The position numbers and the translations under genes were made by a program. Below the pieces are notes generated by a model that ran no database searches, was not told where the DNA came from, and saw nothing but the letters and a program-made list of their open reading frames with translations. 64,000 bases of DNA from JBOZRQ01 sp050789255. GTDB taxonomy: Bacteria > Bacillota > Sulfobacillia > Symbiobacteriales > Symbiobacteriaceae. Positions 43,101 to 51,882 of the stretch are shown piece after piece. Position 1 is the stretch's first letter, and the number at the start of each line of letters is the position of its first letter. The stretch is taken from contig JBOZRQ010000006.1 in assembly GCA_050789255.1 (NCBI GenBank), forward strand, positions 17,433 through 81,432, in the 5' to 3' direction.

Positions 43101-45763
43101 AGGCGGCCGGGCTGCCCGTGCTGGGCTTCCTGGACGAGGGCGCCGGCGCCGGAGCCCAGATCGCCTGCGGCGTGGGCGCCGCCAGCCGGACCTATATGGG
43201 TGCCGAGGGCGCCCTGGGCCTGCTGAAAGCGCTCGTGAGCCCCCAGCCTGAGGCGACGGTCGCTTGCCGGACCGAGGCCGAGACCCTGACCCTCAGCCTG
43301 ACCCGCCCCGGTGTCCAGCCCGAGCCCACCAAGCACCAGGTGGAGCGCTACGAGTCCTACCTGGCCCCGGTGGCCGGCCAGGCGGTCCGCCCCGCCGTTC
43401 CCTTCCTGAGCGCCGAGACGGCGGTCGTCACCGACCGGCCCGACCTGCTGCCGCTGGACACCCGGGGCGCCCTGATCATCACCCCGGAGACCGACCCCGC
43501 CACCATAGAGGCCCGGCCCCACCTGCGGGTGCTTACCACGCTAAGTGAGGCCAGCCTGACCCGGCTGCACGACCTGACCTTCCTGGCACTGAAGCAGTCG
43601 TTTCACGGGCTCAAGTCCTTCATCGGCCTCTTCCCCGGCATGGCCGGCCATCCCATGACCGGCCTCTACACCGGGCTCTTCAAGAGCGCCGCCCTGGAGC
43701 TGCCGGCCTGCACCACGGCTGCCATCTTCACCGATACCACCGACGTCACGGCAGGCTTCCGGCTGGCCGAGTTGGAGAGCAGCTACAAGCAGATGCTGCC
43801 CTACGTGCTCTACGAGGGCGGGGTCCGAAAGACCCAGCTCGTCCTCCAGAGCGACGGCGAACTCGCCGCCGAGCCGCCCCTTCGGCCCGACTCCGTGGTG
43901 GTGGCCACGGCGGGCGCCCGGGGAATTACAGCCGAACTGCTCAAGGCCGTAGCCCGGGAGTACCGGGCCCACCTGTTCCTGATCGGCAGCAACGATCTGG
44001 ACCGTTATTCCGCCGAGGTCTTCCAGGGCACCGACGCCGAGTTCTCGGCCCGCCGGCCCGCCTACCTCAAGGAGCAGAAGGCGCTCCACCCCCAGAAGTC
44101 GATCGGCCAGCTGAACAAGGAGTTCGACCGCATGGCCGAGGCCCGTCAGGCCCGACGCAACATCGAGGAGATGGAGCGCTACTCGGGCAAGGGCAAGGTC
44201 CGCTACCTGGCCTGCAACGTGCTGGACCGGGAGGCGCTGACCGCTGCTGTCCGCCAGATCCGCCAGGAGGCGGGGCGCCCGGTCGACCTGCTGATCAACG
44301 CCGCCGGGCTCAACCGGTCGGCCTCGATTCCGGCCAAGTCACTGCAAGACTTCCAGACCATCCGGGAGATCAAGCTGAGCGGCTACCTGAACCTGAAGCA
44401 TGCCTTTGCTGACCAGCAGCCCCGTATGTGGTGCAACTTCGGCTCCTTCATCGGGCTCACGGGCCAACTGGGCGAAACCGACTACGCCGCCGGCAACGAC
44501 TTCCTGGCCACCGCTGCGATCGCCCACGCTGCCAAGGGGCAGCAGGAGTTCACCATCGGGTGGACGCTCTGGAAAACGGTGGGCATGGGCGCCAACCCGG
44601 TCACCCGGGCCTTCCTGGAGAAGAGCGCCGTCTTCACCAGCATGGAGACGGAGGAGGGGGTGGCCCACTTCCTCCGGGAGCTGCGGCTGAAGGATCGGGC
44701 GCCGGCCACCTTCCACCTGGGCGAGGCGGAGCGGAACGCGGTGACCGCCGCGATCCCCGAATACTTCACGACCAAACCGTCCACAGGACCGAAGGCCGGC
44801 ACCTTTTACCTCGGCCGCGAGCTTCATCGCACCGCCGACGAGGTGATCTTCGAGCGGGTCTTCGACCTGGAGAAGGACGCCTATCTCCAGCACCATGTGG
44901 TGAACGGCTACGCCACCCTGCCCGGCACCTTCGTGCCCGAGCTGGCCGCCGAGGCCGCCAGCGCCCTGCTCCCCGGCCAGCATGTGATCGCCTTTGAAGA
45001 TGCGGTCTTCCACCACTTCCTGCGGGTCTACGACAAGTCGAAGCCCAGCGCCAAGAAGATCCACGCGAAGGTCATCGACCGGGGCGAGGGCCAGACCCGG
45101 GTGCAGATCCGCATCACCACCGATGTGGTCGCCCCCAACGGCACCGTGCTGACCCGCGACAAGCTCCATTTCGAGATCAAGGTGATCATGAGCGAGACGG
45201 CGCCCGTGGCCCCCACCTGGGTCCACTGGGATGCGGCTGGCGAGGAGCTTCTGCCCGACCCGTACCACTTCCCGACGGCGCCCGTCCTCCTGACCGATAT
45301 GTTCGTGTCGACGGAGAAGACCCGGCGCCATCCCCTGGGGAAGCGGGCGACCTACAAGCTGAACGTGGCGCCTGACCACCCGGTCTTCTCGAACTTCCTG
45401 GTGCCCAGCATTCTGCTGGACGGTCTGGCCCGGGTCGCCGTGCTGGAGCCCACCGAGAACGACTACCTGCCCATCGCAGCCCCGGCCTCGATTCGCCGCA
45501 TCGACCTGTACGAAGTGGGCAGTGACTGCCAGGTGGCGCAGCGCTACCAGGGGGTGGAGTTCTACGCCACCCCGGCCCATATCGACCTGGAGAAGCCTGC
45601 GTCCAACCGCTTCCTGGCGGTCCGCCCCGACGGGCAGGTGCTGCTGCAAATGAAGGATGTGCGCGGCGTGGTGATCGGGTATCTCCACCGGACCACCGGC
45701 GAGTTCGTGTCGCCCCAACAGATGGAGGAGCTGCGCCGCCAAACTGCCCTGCTCAAGGTGTAG
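40133..45763 (+). CDS. Iterative PUFA-like synthase: FabL-type enoyl reductase, KS, CLF-like KS, KR, DH
   Basis: The 1,876-aa megasynthase follows GGAGCAGAGC. Domains: SDR enoyl-reductase (1-255; TGGAKGVGK; Tyr153 and Lys160 in Y-x6-K, as in FabL); active KS (about 284-745; Cys480 in DTACSSS, HATGTPAGD, NKSLIGHTG); a second KS-like domain (about 750-1130) whose cysteine is Phe924 (DTGFASS), as in chain-length factors; KR (about 1260-1545; Ser1438, Tyr1451, Asn1455); and DH (about 1555-1876; His1588 in HHVVNGYATLPGT). Its carrier is in the preceding gene. KS-CLF and DH types recall PfaA/PfaC and glycolipid synthases. Full reduction of the chain is possible. The product is unknown. Confidence 0.93.
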   Translation: MKDLQGKLALVTGGAKGVGKVIATLLAERGAHVLINFFHSLDAAKQTKAELEALGARVDIIRASVALEAQVDRMFDQIEDEYGYLDILINNAASGSFTTFDDVDEATFDRSLDTNLKGSFWCARRAARLMERRGGGVIVNLSSIGAVQVAADYVTVGTSKAAVESLTRYLAYEFGPQNIRVNTASAGLLENEVGRRFPKYEEMRRNIIAATPLGRIGTEQELADLVLFLASDQSRYITGQMILADGGMSLGGSILSPRTVKAEAPVLEAEAPKATDEEDNGEEIAVVGMGMVVPGANSPDEFWQVLTDGPELLRYVPRERWENRSFYSPDSNAEDKTYQNTSGFITDFKPASDLAGEAGVDERNTELTTLWLRHSLYQALEGVKRKQADRYSFVVGYTPDGNQHLEESMVIASTMHHLESTLAGAPGSDEFLKQAKAALEQEYWRGAFNPSDLLPHQVGRKAMQGVLPEQTELLMVDTACSSSLYAIDIGIKGLLTGKHDIAVCGGSFALGPRSSVLFAKLHGLSTSGQVRPLDKQADGVLFSDGSGVVVLKKLKRALKDGDQILGIIRGMGTSSDGKGRAIYAPSPDGQGIAIDRALAQPAVDLDRVDWVVAHATGTPAGDLTEFTALRERLKADHPIAVTSNKSLIGHTGWAAGVASLIQVLLALRHGIIPPQHHFDSTPELFKMEGSNLTIPKEPIPWSPRPESPRAAAVSGFGFGGTNAHVVVEEYRPSAMQDPAPAPERAYGERIAVVGWAAHVPGLENSGEVTRWLTGEGKAPLASFGEFYPSPSFQKVKMPPKTVRTIDRCQLMILECAHNLRDQLGKFWEEHRQTTGVVLGHMGLTRHSTLYGTRCYLDDIERVLRGSVSSPLLEQGLKGLRQEVQRLVPASNEDSFPGIMPNVIPARVANYFDLKGANMALDTGFASSVSAVEVACRYLRSGEMSMVLTGGVSGNSTPETLAAIRQHLKQSGVEIGEGCFLFALVTESTAKAAGLPVLGFLDEGAGAGAQIACGVGAASRTYMGAEGALGLLKALVSPQPEATVACRTEAETLTLSLTRPGVQPEPTKHQVERYESYLAPVAGQAVRPAVPFLSAETAVVTDRPDLLPLDTRGALIITPETDPATIEARPHLRVLTTLSEASLTRLHDLTFLALKQSFHGLKSFIGLFPGMAGHPMTGLYTGLFKSAALELPACTTAAIFTDTTDVTAGFRLAELESSYKQMLPYVLYEGGVRKTQLVLQSDGELAAEPPLRPDSVVVATAGARGITAELLKAVAREYRAHLFLIGSNDLDRYSAEVFQGTDAEFSARRPAYLKEQKALHPQKSIGQLNKEFDRMAEARQARRNIEEMERYSGKGKVRYLACNVLDREALTAAVRQIRQEAGRPVDLLINAAGLNRSASIPAKSLQDFQTIREIKLSGYLNLKHAFADQQPRMWCNFGSFIGLTGQLGETDYAAGNDFLATAAIAHAAKGQQEFTIGWTLWKTVGMGANPVTRAFLEKSAVFTSMETEEGVAHFLRELRLKDRAPATFHLGEAERNAVTAAIPEYFTTKPSTGPKAGTFYLGRELHRTADEVIFERVFDLEKDAYLQHHVVNGYATLPGTFVPELAAEAASALLPGQHVIAFEDAVFHHFLRVYDKSKPSAKKIHAKVIDRGEGQTRVQIRITTDVVAPNGTVLTRDKLHFEIKVIMSETAPVAPTWVHWDAAGEELLPDPYHFPTAPVLLTDMFVSTEKTRRHPLGKRATYKLNVAPDHPVFSNFLVPSILLDGLARVAVLEPTENDYLPIAAPASIRRIDLYEVGSDCQVAQRYQGVEFYATPAHIDLEKPASNRFLAVRPDGQVLLQMKDVRGVVIGYLHRTTGEFVSPQQMEELRRQTALLKV

Positions 45764-45848
45764 GCCTAGCTTTACCGCTCCGGAGGAGCGGAAGTAATGC
45801 GGGGCCCGAGTGTTGGTGCGTAAGCACCAAGCAAGGGAGGACCAATCA

Positions 45849-47198
45849 ATGACGATGACCAAAGCGAGAACCGCCCCCGGGCCGAACACCCGGGGGCTGA
45901 TGGGGGACCTCCACGCATACCGCACCGACCCCTACACCCTCTTCACCCGGGTCTGGCGGGAGTACGGCGACTTTGTGCGGCTCCGGTTCGGTCCCATTCA
46001 GGTCTTCCTGCCCGGCCATCCGGATTACATGAAGCACATTCTGCTCGACAACTACCAGAACTACGACCGGGGCCAGCTCTTCAAGAAATTCGAGCGCTAC
46101 ACGGGCGCCGGGCTGCTGACCAGCTACGGCGACGAATGGCTCAAGACCCGCCGCCTGGCCCAGCCCGCCTTCCGGCCCGAAGCGCTGCACCAGTACACCG
46201 AAGTGATGGCCGACGGGGCGCAGAAGCTGGTCGAGCGGTGGCATCCCATCGCCGAGCAGGGTGGCGTCATCGAGGCGTCGGACGAGATGGTCTACTACGT
46301 CCTCGGGACGCTGGGCCGCAACCTCTTTAGCATCGACCTGAGCGTGCACGCCGCCGATATCATCCCCGCGGCCCACTACGCGGTCATCACCCAGGTGACG
46401 AAGACCGGCACCATTTCGGAGATGCTGCCCGAGTGGGTGCCGACGCCGCACTACCGCCGGGTCAAGACGATTCGGGCGCTCTTTGACGCCATCGTTACCC
46501 GCATCATCGACCTGCACCGGAAGGGTGTTCACAGCGGCGACTATGTCAGCCTGCTGCTGAAGGAGGAGGCCAACGGCAACCTGACCCCCGGCCAGGTCCA
46601 TGCCGAAACGCTCACCGCCCTGATCGCCGGGCACGACACCACCGCTGCGGCCCTGACCTGGCTGCTCTACACGCTGGCGATGCACCCGGAGGTGCAGGAG
46701 CAGGTGCGGGCCGAGGCGGACCGGGTGCTCGGCGGAAGGGCGCCCACCCTCGCTGACGTCCCGCAGTTGGCCTACACGAAGATGACCATCATGGAGACGC
46801 TGCGCCTCTATCCGCCGGCCTGGCTCTTCCCGCGGGAGCCGGCGCAAGATGACGAGATCGCCGGGTACCACGTGCCGACCCGCTCGATCATGATGCTGAC
46901 GCCCTACCTGGTCCACCGGCATCCGGAGTTCTGGGAGAACCCGGAGGTCTTCGACCCCTACCGGTTCCGCCCGGAACTGGAGAAGGGCCGCCATAAGTAC
47001 GCCTACATGCCCTTCGGGGGCGGGGCGCACCACTGCATCGGCATGCACTATGCCATGCAGCAGCTGATCTTCTCCGCAGCGGCGCTGACCCGGGCCTTCC
47101 GGATTGAACTGGCCCCCGGCGGGCCGGTTCTGCCCGAAACGGCGCTGACCATGCACCCGCGCGGCGGGCTCCGCATTCGGATTACACCCAGGAGCTAG
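45849..47198 (+). CDS. Cytochrome P450
   Basis: The ATG at 45849 follows AAGGGAGGACC; the frame reaches back to 45810 without a better site. The 449-aa P450 has the I-helix oxygen motif AGHDTTA, the K-helix ExxR in ETLRLYPP, and the haem loop FGGGAHHCIGMHY with ligand Cys396. It has the look of a bacterial fatty-acid-type (CYP102/class E) enzyme rather than a camphor type. No ferredoxin or reductase gene is adjacent, so redox partners come from elsewhere. It lies inside the synthase operon and most likely oxidises the acyl product or an intermediate on the ACP. Confidence 0.95.
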   Translation: MTMTKARTAPGPNTRGLMGDLHAYRTDPYTLFTRVWREYGDFVRLRFGPIQVFLPGHPDYMKHILLDNYQNYDRGQLFKKFERYTGAGLLTSYGDEWLKTRRLAQPAFRPEALHQYTEVMADGAQKLVERWHPIAEQGGVIEASDEMVYYVLGTLGRNLFSIDLSVHAADIIPAAHYAVITQVTKTGTISEMLPEWVPTPHYRRVKTIRALFDAIVTRIIDLHRKGVHSGDYVSLLLKEEANGNLTPGQVHAETLTALIAGHDTTAAALTWLLYTLAMHPEVQEQVRAEADRVLGGRAPTLADVPQLAYTKMTIMETLRLYPPAWLFPREPAQDDEIAGYHVPTRSIMMLTPYLVHRHPEFWENPEVFDPYRFRPELEKGRHKYAYMPFGGGAHHCIGMHYAMQQLIFSAAALTRAFRIELAPGGPVLPETALTMHPRGGLRIRITPRS

Positions 47199-49613
47199 GT
47201 GACCATGACGATCGTAGACAGGCCCCGGCCCCTGGAGATCGGCCCCCCGGCCGTGACCTACCCGGCGGATGGTTCCGTGCTGCCCGTCTTCCGCTTCCAA
47301 TGGACCCCCGTCGCCCTGCCGCCGGTTCAGCCCCGGCCCGACCGCCTGGCCGGGCGCCGGGTGCTGATCATCGGTAGCGTGGCCGAATCGGCCCAGGCGG
47401 TGGCGGCGGTGCTGGGCCGATATGGCGTGGAGCCGTTCTGCTTCACGCTGGACCGCGACCACTCGGACGAGGCGCTGGCTGCCCTGAAGGCGGCGGTTGG
47501 CCGGCTGGACGGCATCATCGATCTGAACCTGGAAGGCGCCTACTCGCTGGAGCAGGCCAACGCCTGGGAGGCGCCCTTCCGGCTCACCGTCCGGGTGCTC
47601 CAGGCCTTCTACGAAGAGTGGGCCGAGGAGACCGACAGCACACGGCTCTTCTACCTGCCCGTCACCACGATGGGGGGCAAGATGGGCTACGACGGGCGCA
47701 ACGTGGAGCAGCCCCTGGGCGGCATCTGGGCCGGGCTGGCCAAGAGCCTGCCCCGAGAGATCCCCAACTGCCACGTGCGGGTTGTGGACCTGAGCCCCGC
47801 CGACCGTCCGCAGATGGGCGAGCGCATCGCAGCCGAGCTGTACAACTGGGGCGTCTTCGAGGTCGGCTACCAGGGCGGTGTGCGCTATGGCCTTTACGCC
47901 AAGCATGCGCCGCTGGCCCAGCCCGTGCGCACCCTGGACGAAACCGACACGATTCTGATCTCGGGCGGCGCCCGGGGCATCGGCTTCGCCCTGGCCAAGG
48001 CGCTGGCTGGCAACTTTGGCGCCCGCGTGATCGTGACCGGGCGCAGCCGGCTGCCCGAGGGCAGTGAATCCTGGCTAACCCTGGACGAGGCGGCCTTCAA
48101 GGCCTATCAGTTTGAACGCCTCCGGGAGGCGGGGGAGTCTGTGGGCCGGGTCCGGCGTGAGCTGGAGTCAATGAAGGCGCAACGGGAGCTTTACGCCCAC
48201 ATCTCCTCGGCACAGGCGGCCGGCCTGTGCATCGAGTACGAGGCGTGTGACTTCAACTCCGCCGCGTCGGTGGCGGAGCTGGTGGATCGGCTGGGGTCAT
48301 CGCTGACCGGGGTGATCCACAACGCCGGGATCGAGGAGACCGTCCGGCTAAACAAAAAGGCGGTGGATGCCTGCCTGGCGACGGTGCGCATCAAGGTGGG
48401 CGGCTTTGCCAATCTGGCGCAAGCCCTGGCAGGGCGCCCGCTCAAGCTCTTCTGCAGCGTCGGCTCTCTGTCGGGCCGGTGGGGCGGCATGATCGGCCAG
48501 CTCGACTACGCCGCCGGCAACGAAGGGCTGGCGCGGCTGGGCTTCTGGGCCAACGCAGCCGGCATTCTGCCGGTGCAGACGATCTGCTGGCCCACCTGGG
48601 AGAACCTCGGGCTGATCACCAACTTCAAGGCGGCGCTCAAGTATGCCTCGGCCGTCAACGTGGAGGAAGGCATCTACAACTGGCAGCGGGACCTGTTGGC
48701 GGGAACACCCGGCGAGTGCATGTATATGGGCAAGGTGGGCAAGGCGCTGGTCCCCATGCAGATCGACGGCTTCCTGCCCAGCTCCATTGCCAAGGCGCCC
48801 GACATTCAGCGGATCTACTCGCAGGTCTTCTACAAGGGCGAGGTGACCCAGTTCCAGCTCTTCCGCTCCGTGGCGGCTACCTGCCGCGTGGAGCGGCGGT
48901 CCACATCCGCCATTGACGATGTGCTGCTGGCCGGGCGGCCCACGCTGCCGGTCAGCCTGCTGCTGGAGTACGCCCTCTCGCTCAGCGAGTGGGTGGTGCC
49001 GGAAGGCTGGCAGGACCTGCCCCTGGCGGCGATCACCGACCTGGAGGTCAATCTGGGCGCCCTGCACTTCCCTGCCGGGACCGATGCGATGGTCCTGACG
49101 AAGGCGGCTGAAGGGCGCTGGGAGAACGGCAACTGGGTCGTCTCGGTGGGGCTTGCTGTAGCTGGGAGCATGGTTGCCCGGATGCAGTTGGTCCACGGGG
49201 ATCGTGGTTTATGGACGGTGCCTGGTGTGGATCGTGTTGAGCCGGTGGACCTGGATCTTGGTGCCTGGCAGCTGCGGGGGCAGGTGTTCGACGTGGCCCG
49301 ATGGGGCCGTGCCGGCAGCGGCGCCCTGGTCGGCCAGGTCCGCCCCTGCACCGAGAGCGACATCTGGCTGGTGCCCCACCTGCCGGCGGTGCAGCTCCCC
49401 TCGGCCCACCTGGAGAACATCCTCCGGGCTGCCTGGGCGCTGGGTGGGCGCCCCGGGGCGCCCGAGTCGCTCCGCATTGGCCGAATCGACCTGGCGGCCC
49501 TGCGGTCGGAGGCGGCCGACGTGGTAATGGACGGCAGGGACTGGTATGTGCGGGACAGCGAGCGGCAGGCCTTCCTGAAGTTGAGCGGCCTGACCTTCAA
49601 GGGTGGTGAGTAG
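47199..49613 (+). CDS. KR-DH type synthase component with degenerate DH
   Basis: The GTG at 47199 abuts the P450 stop; ATG 47205 is also possible. The 804-aa protein has an N-terminal KR structural subdomain (about 1-245), a catalytic KR (ISGGARGIGFALAKALAG; Tyr437 and Asn441 in LDYAAGNEGL), and a C-terminal hotdog DH-like part (about 550-800). The DH active-site pattern HxxxGxxxxP is present as VLLAGRPTLP, with Val in place of His, so dehydratase activity is doubtful. A free-standing KR acting in trans on the ACP-bound chain is plausible, giving a second reduction or different stereochemistry. No ACP or KS is in this protein. Confidence 0.88.
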   Translation: MTMTIVDRPRPLEIGPPAVTYPADGSVLPVFRFQWTPVALPPVQPRPDRLAGRRVLIIGSVAESAQAVAAVLGRYGVEPFCFTLDRDHSDEALAALKAAVGRLDGIIDLNLEGAYSLEQANAWEAPFRLTVRVLQAFYEEWAEETDSTRLFYLPVTTMGGKMGYDGRNVEQPLGGIWAGLAKSLPREIPNCHVRVVDLSPADRPQMGERIAAELYNWGVFEVGYQGGVRYGLYAKHAPLAQPVRTLDETDTILISGGARGIGFALAKALAGNFGARVIVTGRSRLPEGSESWLTLDEAAFKAYQFERLREAGESVGRVRRELESMKAQRELYAHISSAQAAGLCIEYEACDFNSAASVAELVDRLGSSLTGVIHNAGIEETVRLNKKAVDACLATVRIKVGGFANLAQALAGRPLKLFCSVGSLSGRWGGMIGQLDYAAGNEGLARLGFWANAAGILPVQTICWPTWENLGLITNFKAALKYASAVNVEEGIYNWQRDLLAGTPGECMYMGKVGKALVPMQIDGFLPSSIAKAPDIQRIYSQVFYKGEVTQFQLFRSVAATCRVERRSTSAIDDVLLAGRPTLPVSLLLEYALSLSEWVVPEGWQDLPLAAITDLEVNLGALHFPAGTDAMVLTKAAEGRWENGNWVVSVGLAVAGSMVARMQLVHGDRGLWTVPGVDRVEPVDLDLGAWQLRGQVFDVARWGRAGSGALVGQVRPCTESDIWLVPHLPAVQLPSAHLENILRAAWALGGRPGAPESLRIGRIDLAALRSEAADVVMDGRDWYVRDSERQAFLKLSGLTFKGGE

Positions 49614-49614
49614 G

Positions 49615-51165
49615 GTGCTGACCTGGCAGAGGTTTACCGAAACGGTGCTCCGGGAGGACGGCGCCCGCTTTGCCCTTGAGACCAGGGGGGCAGAGGGAGC
49701 GCCCCTTTCCGCCTGGGTCCGCGGCGCCGTGCAGATGCTGAAGTACCACCACCTGATCCTGGCCTGCGAGTGGGAGGAGCAGACCCTCCCGGTGACCGCC
49801 GGGCGCCCTGTTCCCGGCTGGCGCCTGCCCTGGCCGGCGCCCGGGCAGAGCCTGGAGGCCTACGCCGCCGACCGGGAGGAGGCCTTCCGCCAGCGAGCGA
49901 CATGGCTGTATGCGGTCGCCGGCGAGGCCCAGGCCCTGCGGCGGTCCCGTGAGCTGCCCGGCTTTCTGGAGCAGCTCAGCCTCCAGCGGTATCTGGATCC
50001 CCTGCCGTTCCTGGACCGTCGCGTTCCCGTGGCCCCGACCGACCTGAAGGTGGCTCTGACGGTGGGCGGGCAGTACTACCTGCTTCCGCTGGAGGAGGCG
50101 GCGCCGGTGCTGCCGGAGCTCGATGGCGGTGAGGCGGTCGCCCTGGACGGCGCCCTGGCGGCGGCGCCCCGCGGCCGCCAGAGCCGGCTTCGGCGGCTGC
50201 TCCCGCAGGCGACCCGAGCGAACCTGGCCGACCTGCAGAAGGCGCCCATTTTGATCAACTGGGACCTGCACGACGGCTCGCTTCCGCTCGGTGAGCTTCG
50301 GCGCCAGGCCCGACGGGGCTGTAACGACCACCCGCTGGTGCTGATCCGCACCACGACCGGCATGATCTTCGATTTTTCGCATGTGGTGTTCGACGCCCGC
50401 TGGGCGCTGCAAATCGCTGAGTGTATGACCCGGGTGGCCATGGCGCCGGAGGCGGTCACGGCGGCGGTGGAGGCCAAACCTCTGCGACTGGAGGCGGGAC
50501 CCGAGTTCTTTCGGGCTGCCAAGCCCGGTCCGCGGGAGGTCGCTGCCGAGACGACCAGCATCGCCCTGGAGCCCCTCGTGGCTCTGAGCCGCAAGGATGG
50601 CTGCTCCGTCAACGATATCCTGATGCTAGCTCGCTGGAAGTTTGCACGGGAGCGGGGCGAGGCCCCGCCGACCCTCCTCGTGCCTCTGGATATGTTCCCT
50701 GACGACCCGCGCCAGCGACTTCACCTGGCCATTATCCGACCGGTTGGCGGAGAAGACCTGCGAGCCTTGAATCAGGGGCTGAACAAGCATTACACCGCCA
50801 CCAAGCAGGGGCGTACCATCGCCTACCGTGCCCAGCAGGTGATGGTTCTCACCCCGCCACCCTTCCGGGCGATCGGGAACTGGGCCACCGAGCAAATCGG
50901 GTGGACCAGGGACCGGATTAAGGGCCGGGAGGTCTTCTCCAATCTGGGCCGGGTCCCGTCGGGGGCTTCTGCCACGGGATTTGTCAGCGCCCGGGGGCTG
51001 GGCGGCGCCCACGATCGGGTCTGGGGCATCCTTACCACCGATCGGGGCGAGCTGTACCTCTCCCTGCGCGACTTCCGGCCCGAAGGCCAGGACCCTGCGG
51101 CGGCCAAAGCTTACGTGGAGCAGTTTGCTGCCTTTGTGAACAAGATGGTGGAGCGGCTGCTTTGA
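49615..51165 (+). CDS. Condensation/PapA-like acyltransferase
   Basis: The start is uncertain: GTG 49615 follows AAGGGTGG by 8 nt, while GTG 49603 and 49606 are also in frame and overlap the previous stop. With 49615 the protein has 516 aa. It has the CoA-dependent acyltransferase (condensation/WES/PapA) fold signature HVVFDA (His256, Asp260 of HxxxD) and the C-terminal SNLGRVPSG typical of PapA/WS-DGAT-like enzymes. Such enzymes transfer an acyl chain from ACP or CoA to an alcohol or amine. As the last plus-strand gene of the operon, it may release the synthase product as an ester or amide. Confidence 0.85.
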   Translation: MLTWQRFTETVLREDGARFALETRGAEGAPLSAWVRGAVQMLKYHHLILACEWEEQTLPVTAGRPVPGWRLPWPAPGQSLEAYAADREEAFRQRATWLYAVAGEAQALRRSRELPGFLEQLSLQRYLDPLPFLDRRVPVAPTDLKVALTVGGQYYLLPLEEAAPVLPELDGGEAVALDGALAAAPRGRQSRLRRLLPQATRANLADLQKAPILINWDLHDGSLPLGELRRQARRGCNDHPLVLIRTTTGMIFDFSHVVFDARWALQIAECMTRVAMAPEAVTAAVEAKPLRLEAGPEFFRAAKPGPREVAAETTSIALEPLVALSRKDGCSVNDILMLARWKFARERGEAPPTLLVPLDMFPDDPRQRLHLAIIRPVGGEDLRALNQGLNKHYTATKQGRTIAYRAQQVMVLTPPPFRAIGNWATEQIGWTRDRIKGREVFSNLGRVPSGASATGFVSARGLGGAHDRVWGILTTDRGELYLSLRDFRPEGQDPAAAKAYVEQFAAFVNKMVERLL

Positions 51166-51170
51166 CATAG

Positions 51171-51210
51171 AAAACGCCCGGAAAGCGCAGGCTTCCCGGG
51201 CGTTTTTCCT
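51171..51210. terminator. Terminator between acyltransferase and PPTase genes
   Basis: The stem AAAACGCCCGG with CCGGGCGTTTT is followed by T on the plus strand and flanked by As on the left, so it can act on both converging transcripts. Confidence 0.92.
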
Positions 51211-51882
51211 TTATGGCTGCCAGTCAAGGAACTGGTGGGTCCAGTCATGGCCTTCCGCACAGAGGGCGGCGGCGAAGCCGGGAATGGCCTCGACAGTAAC
51301 CAGCCGCCACTGATCCCCGCCCGGCGAGAGCAGGCGGGGCTCCTCGTGGGGGAGCAGCGTTACCTCCACCTCCCGGGCGGAGAGCGAGAACCCCTTCCCT
51401 GTAGCCTTCACGTAGGCTTCTTTGCAGGACCAGGCCCGGAAGAAGGCGGCGGTTCGCTGGTCGGGGGGCAGGGCGCGTAGCAGATCGGCTTCGCGCGGCG
51501 AGTAGAACCGGGCCACCAGGGCCTCCATGTCGGTGAGCGGCCGCAGGGCTTCCAGGTCGACGCCCACGGCCCGGCGCCGGGCCACGGCGCAGAGGGCCCA
51601 GCTCTCCGAGTGTGAGAGGTTGAAGCTGAGCGCTTCGGAAACCAGGGCCGGCTTGCCATGCTCGCCGTAGGTGAAGGCCAGCGCATCGGGGGGGAGGCTC
51701 AACATCTGCCCGAGAATGGCACGGAGGGCGCCCCGGGCCACCGTGTAACGGCGCCGAAGGTGCTTGAAGCGGAAGCGTTCGACCCGGGCGTGCTCATCGG
51801 GCGCCAGGCTCTGCGCCAGGTGGGCGACCACCTGCTCCGGCTGGTCCAGGTGAATTCGGAAGACCGATATCTGGTCCATCAT
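51211..51882 (-). CDS. Sfp-type 4'-phosphopantetheinyl transferase
   Basis: The ATG at 51882 overlaps the stop of the phosphoesterase gene (ATGA) and gives 223 aa. Motifs are FNLSHSESWALCAV, the metal-binding AVGVDLEALRP, and the W-x-C-K-E-A core FRAWSCKEAYVKATGKG. This Sfp/Gsp-class enzyme attaches phosphopantetheine to carrier proteins. Its position at the end of the synthase locus suggests that it activates the two ACPs there, though it could serve other carriers. It is convergent with the acyltransferase gene and shares a bidirectional terminator. Confidence 0.95.
   Translation of the reverse strand: MMDQISVFRIHLDQPEQVVAHLAQSLAPDEHARVERFRFKHLRRRYTVARGALRAILGQMLSLPPDALAFTYGEHGKPALVSEALSFNLSHSESWALCAVARRRAVGVDLEALRPLTDMEALVARFYSPREADLLRALPPDQRTAAFFRAWSCKEAYVKATGKGFSLSAREVEVTLLPHEEPRLLSPGGDQWRLVTVEAIPGFAAALCAEGHDWTHQFLDWQP

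Noticed and set aside
45846..47906. 686-codon minus-strand frame opposite the P450 gene
   Set aside because: Shadow of a gene with intact haem-binding and ExxR motifs.
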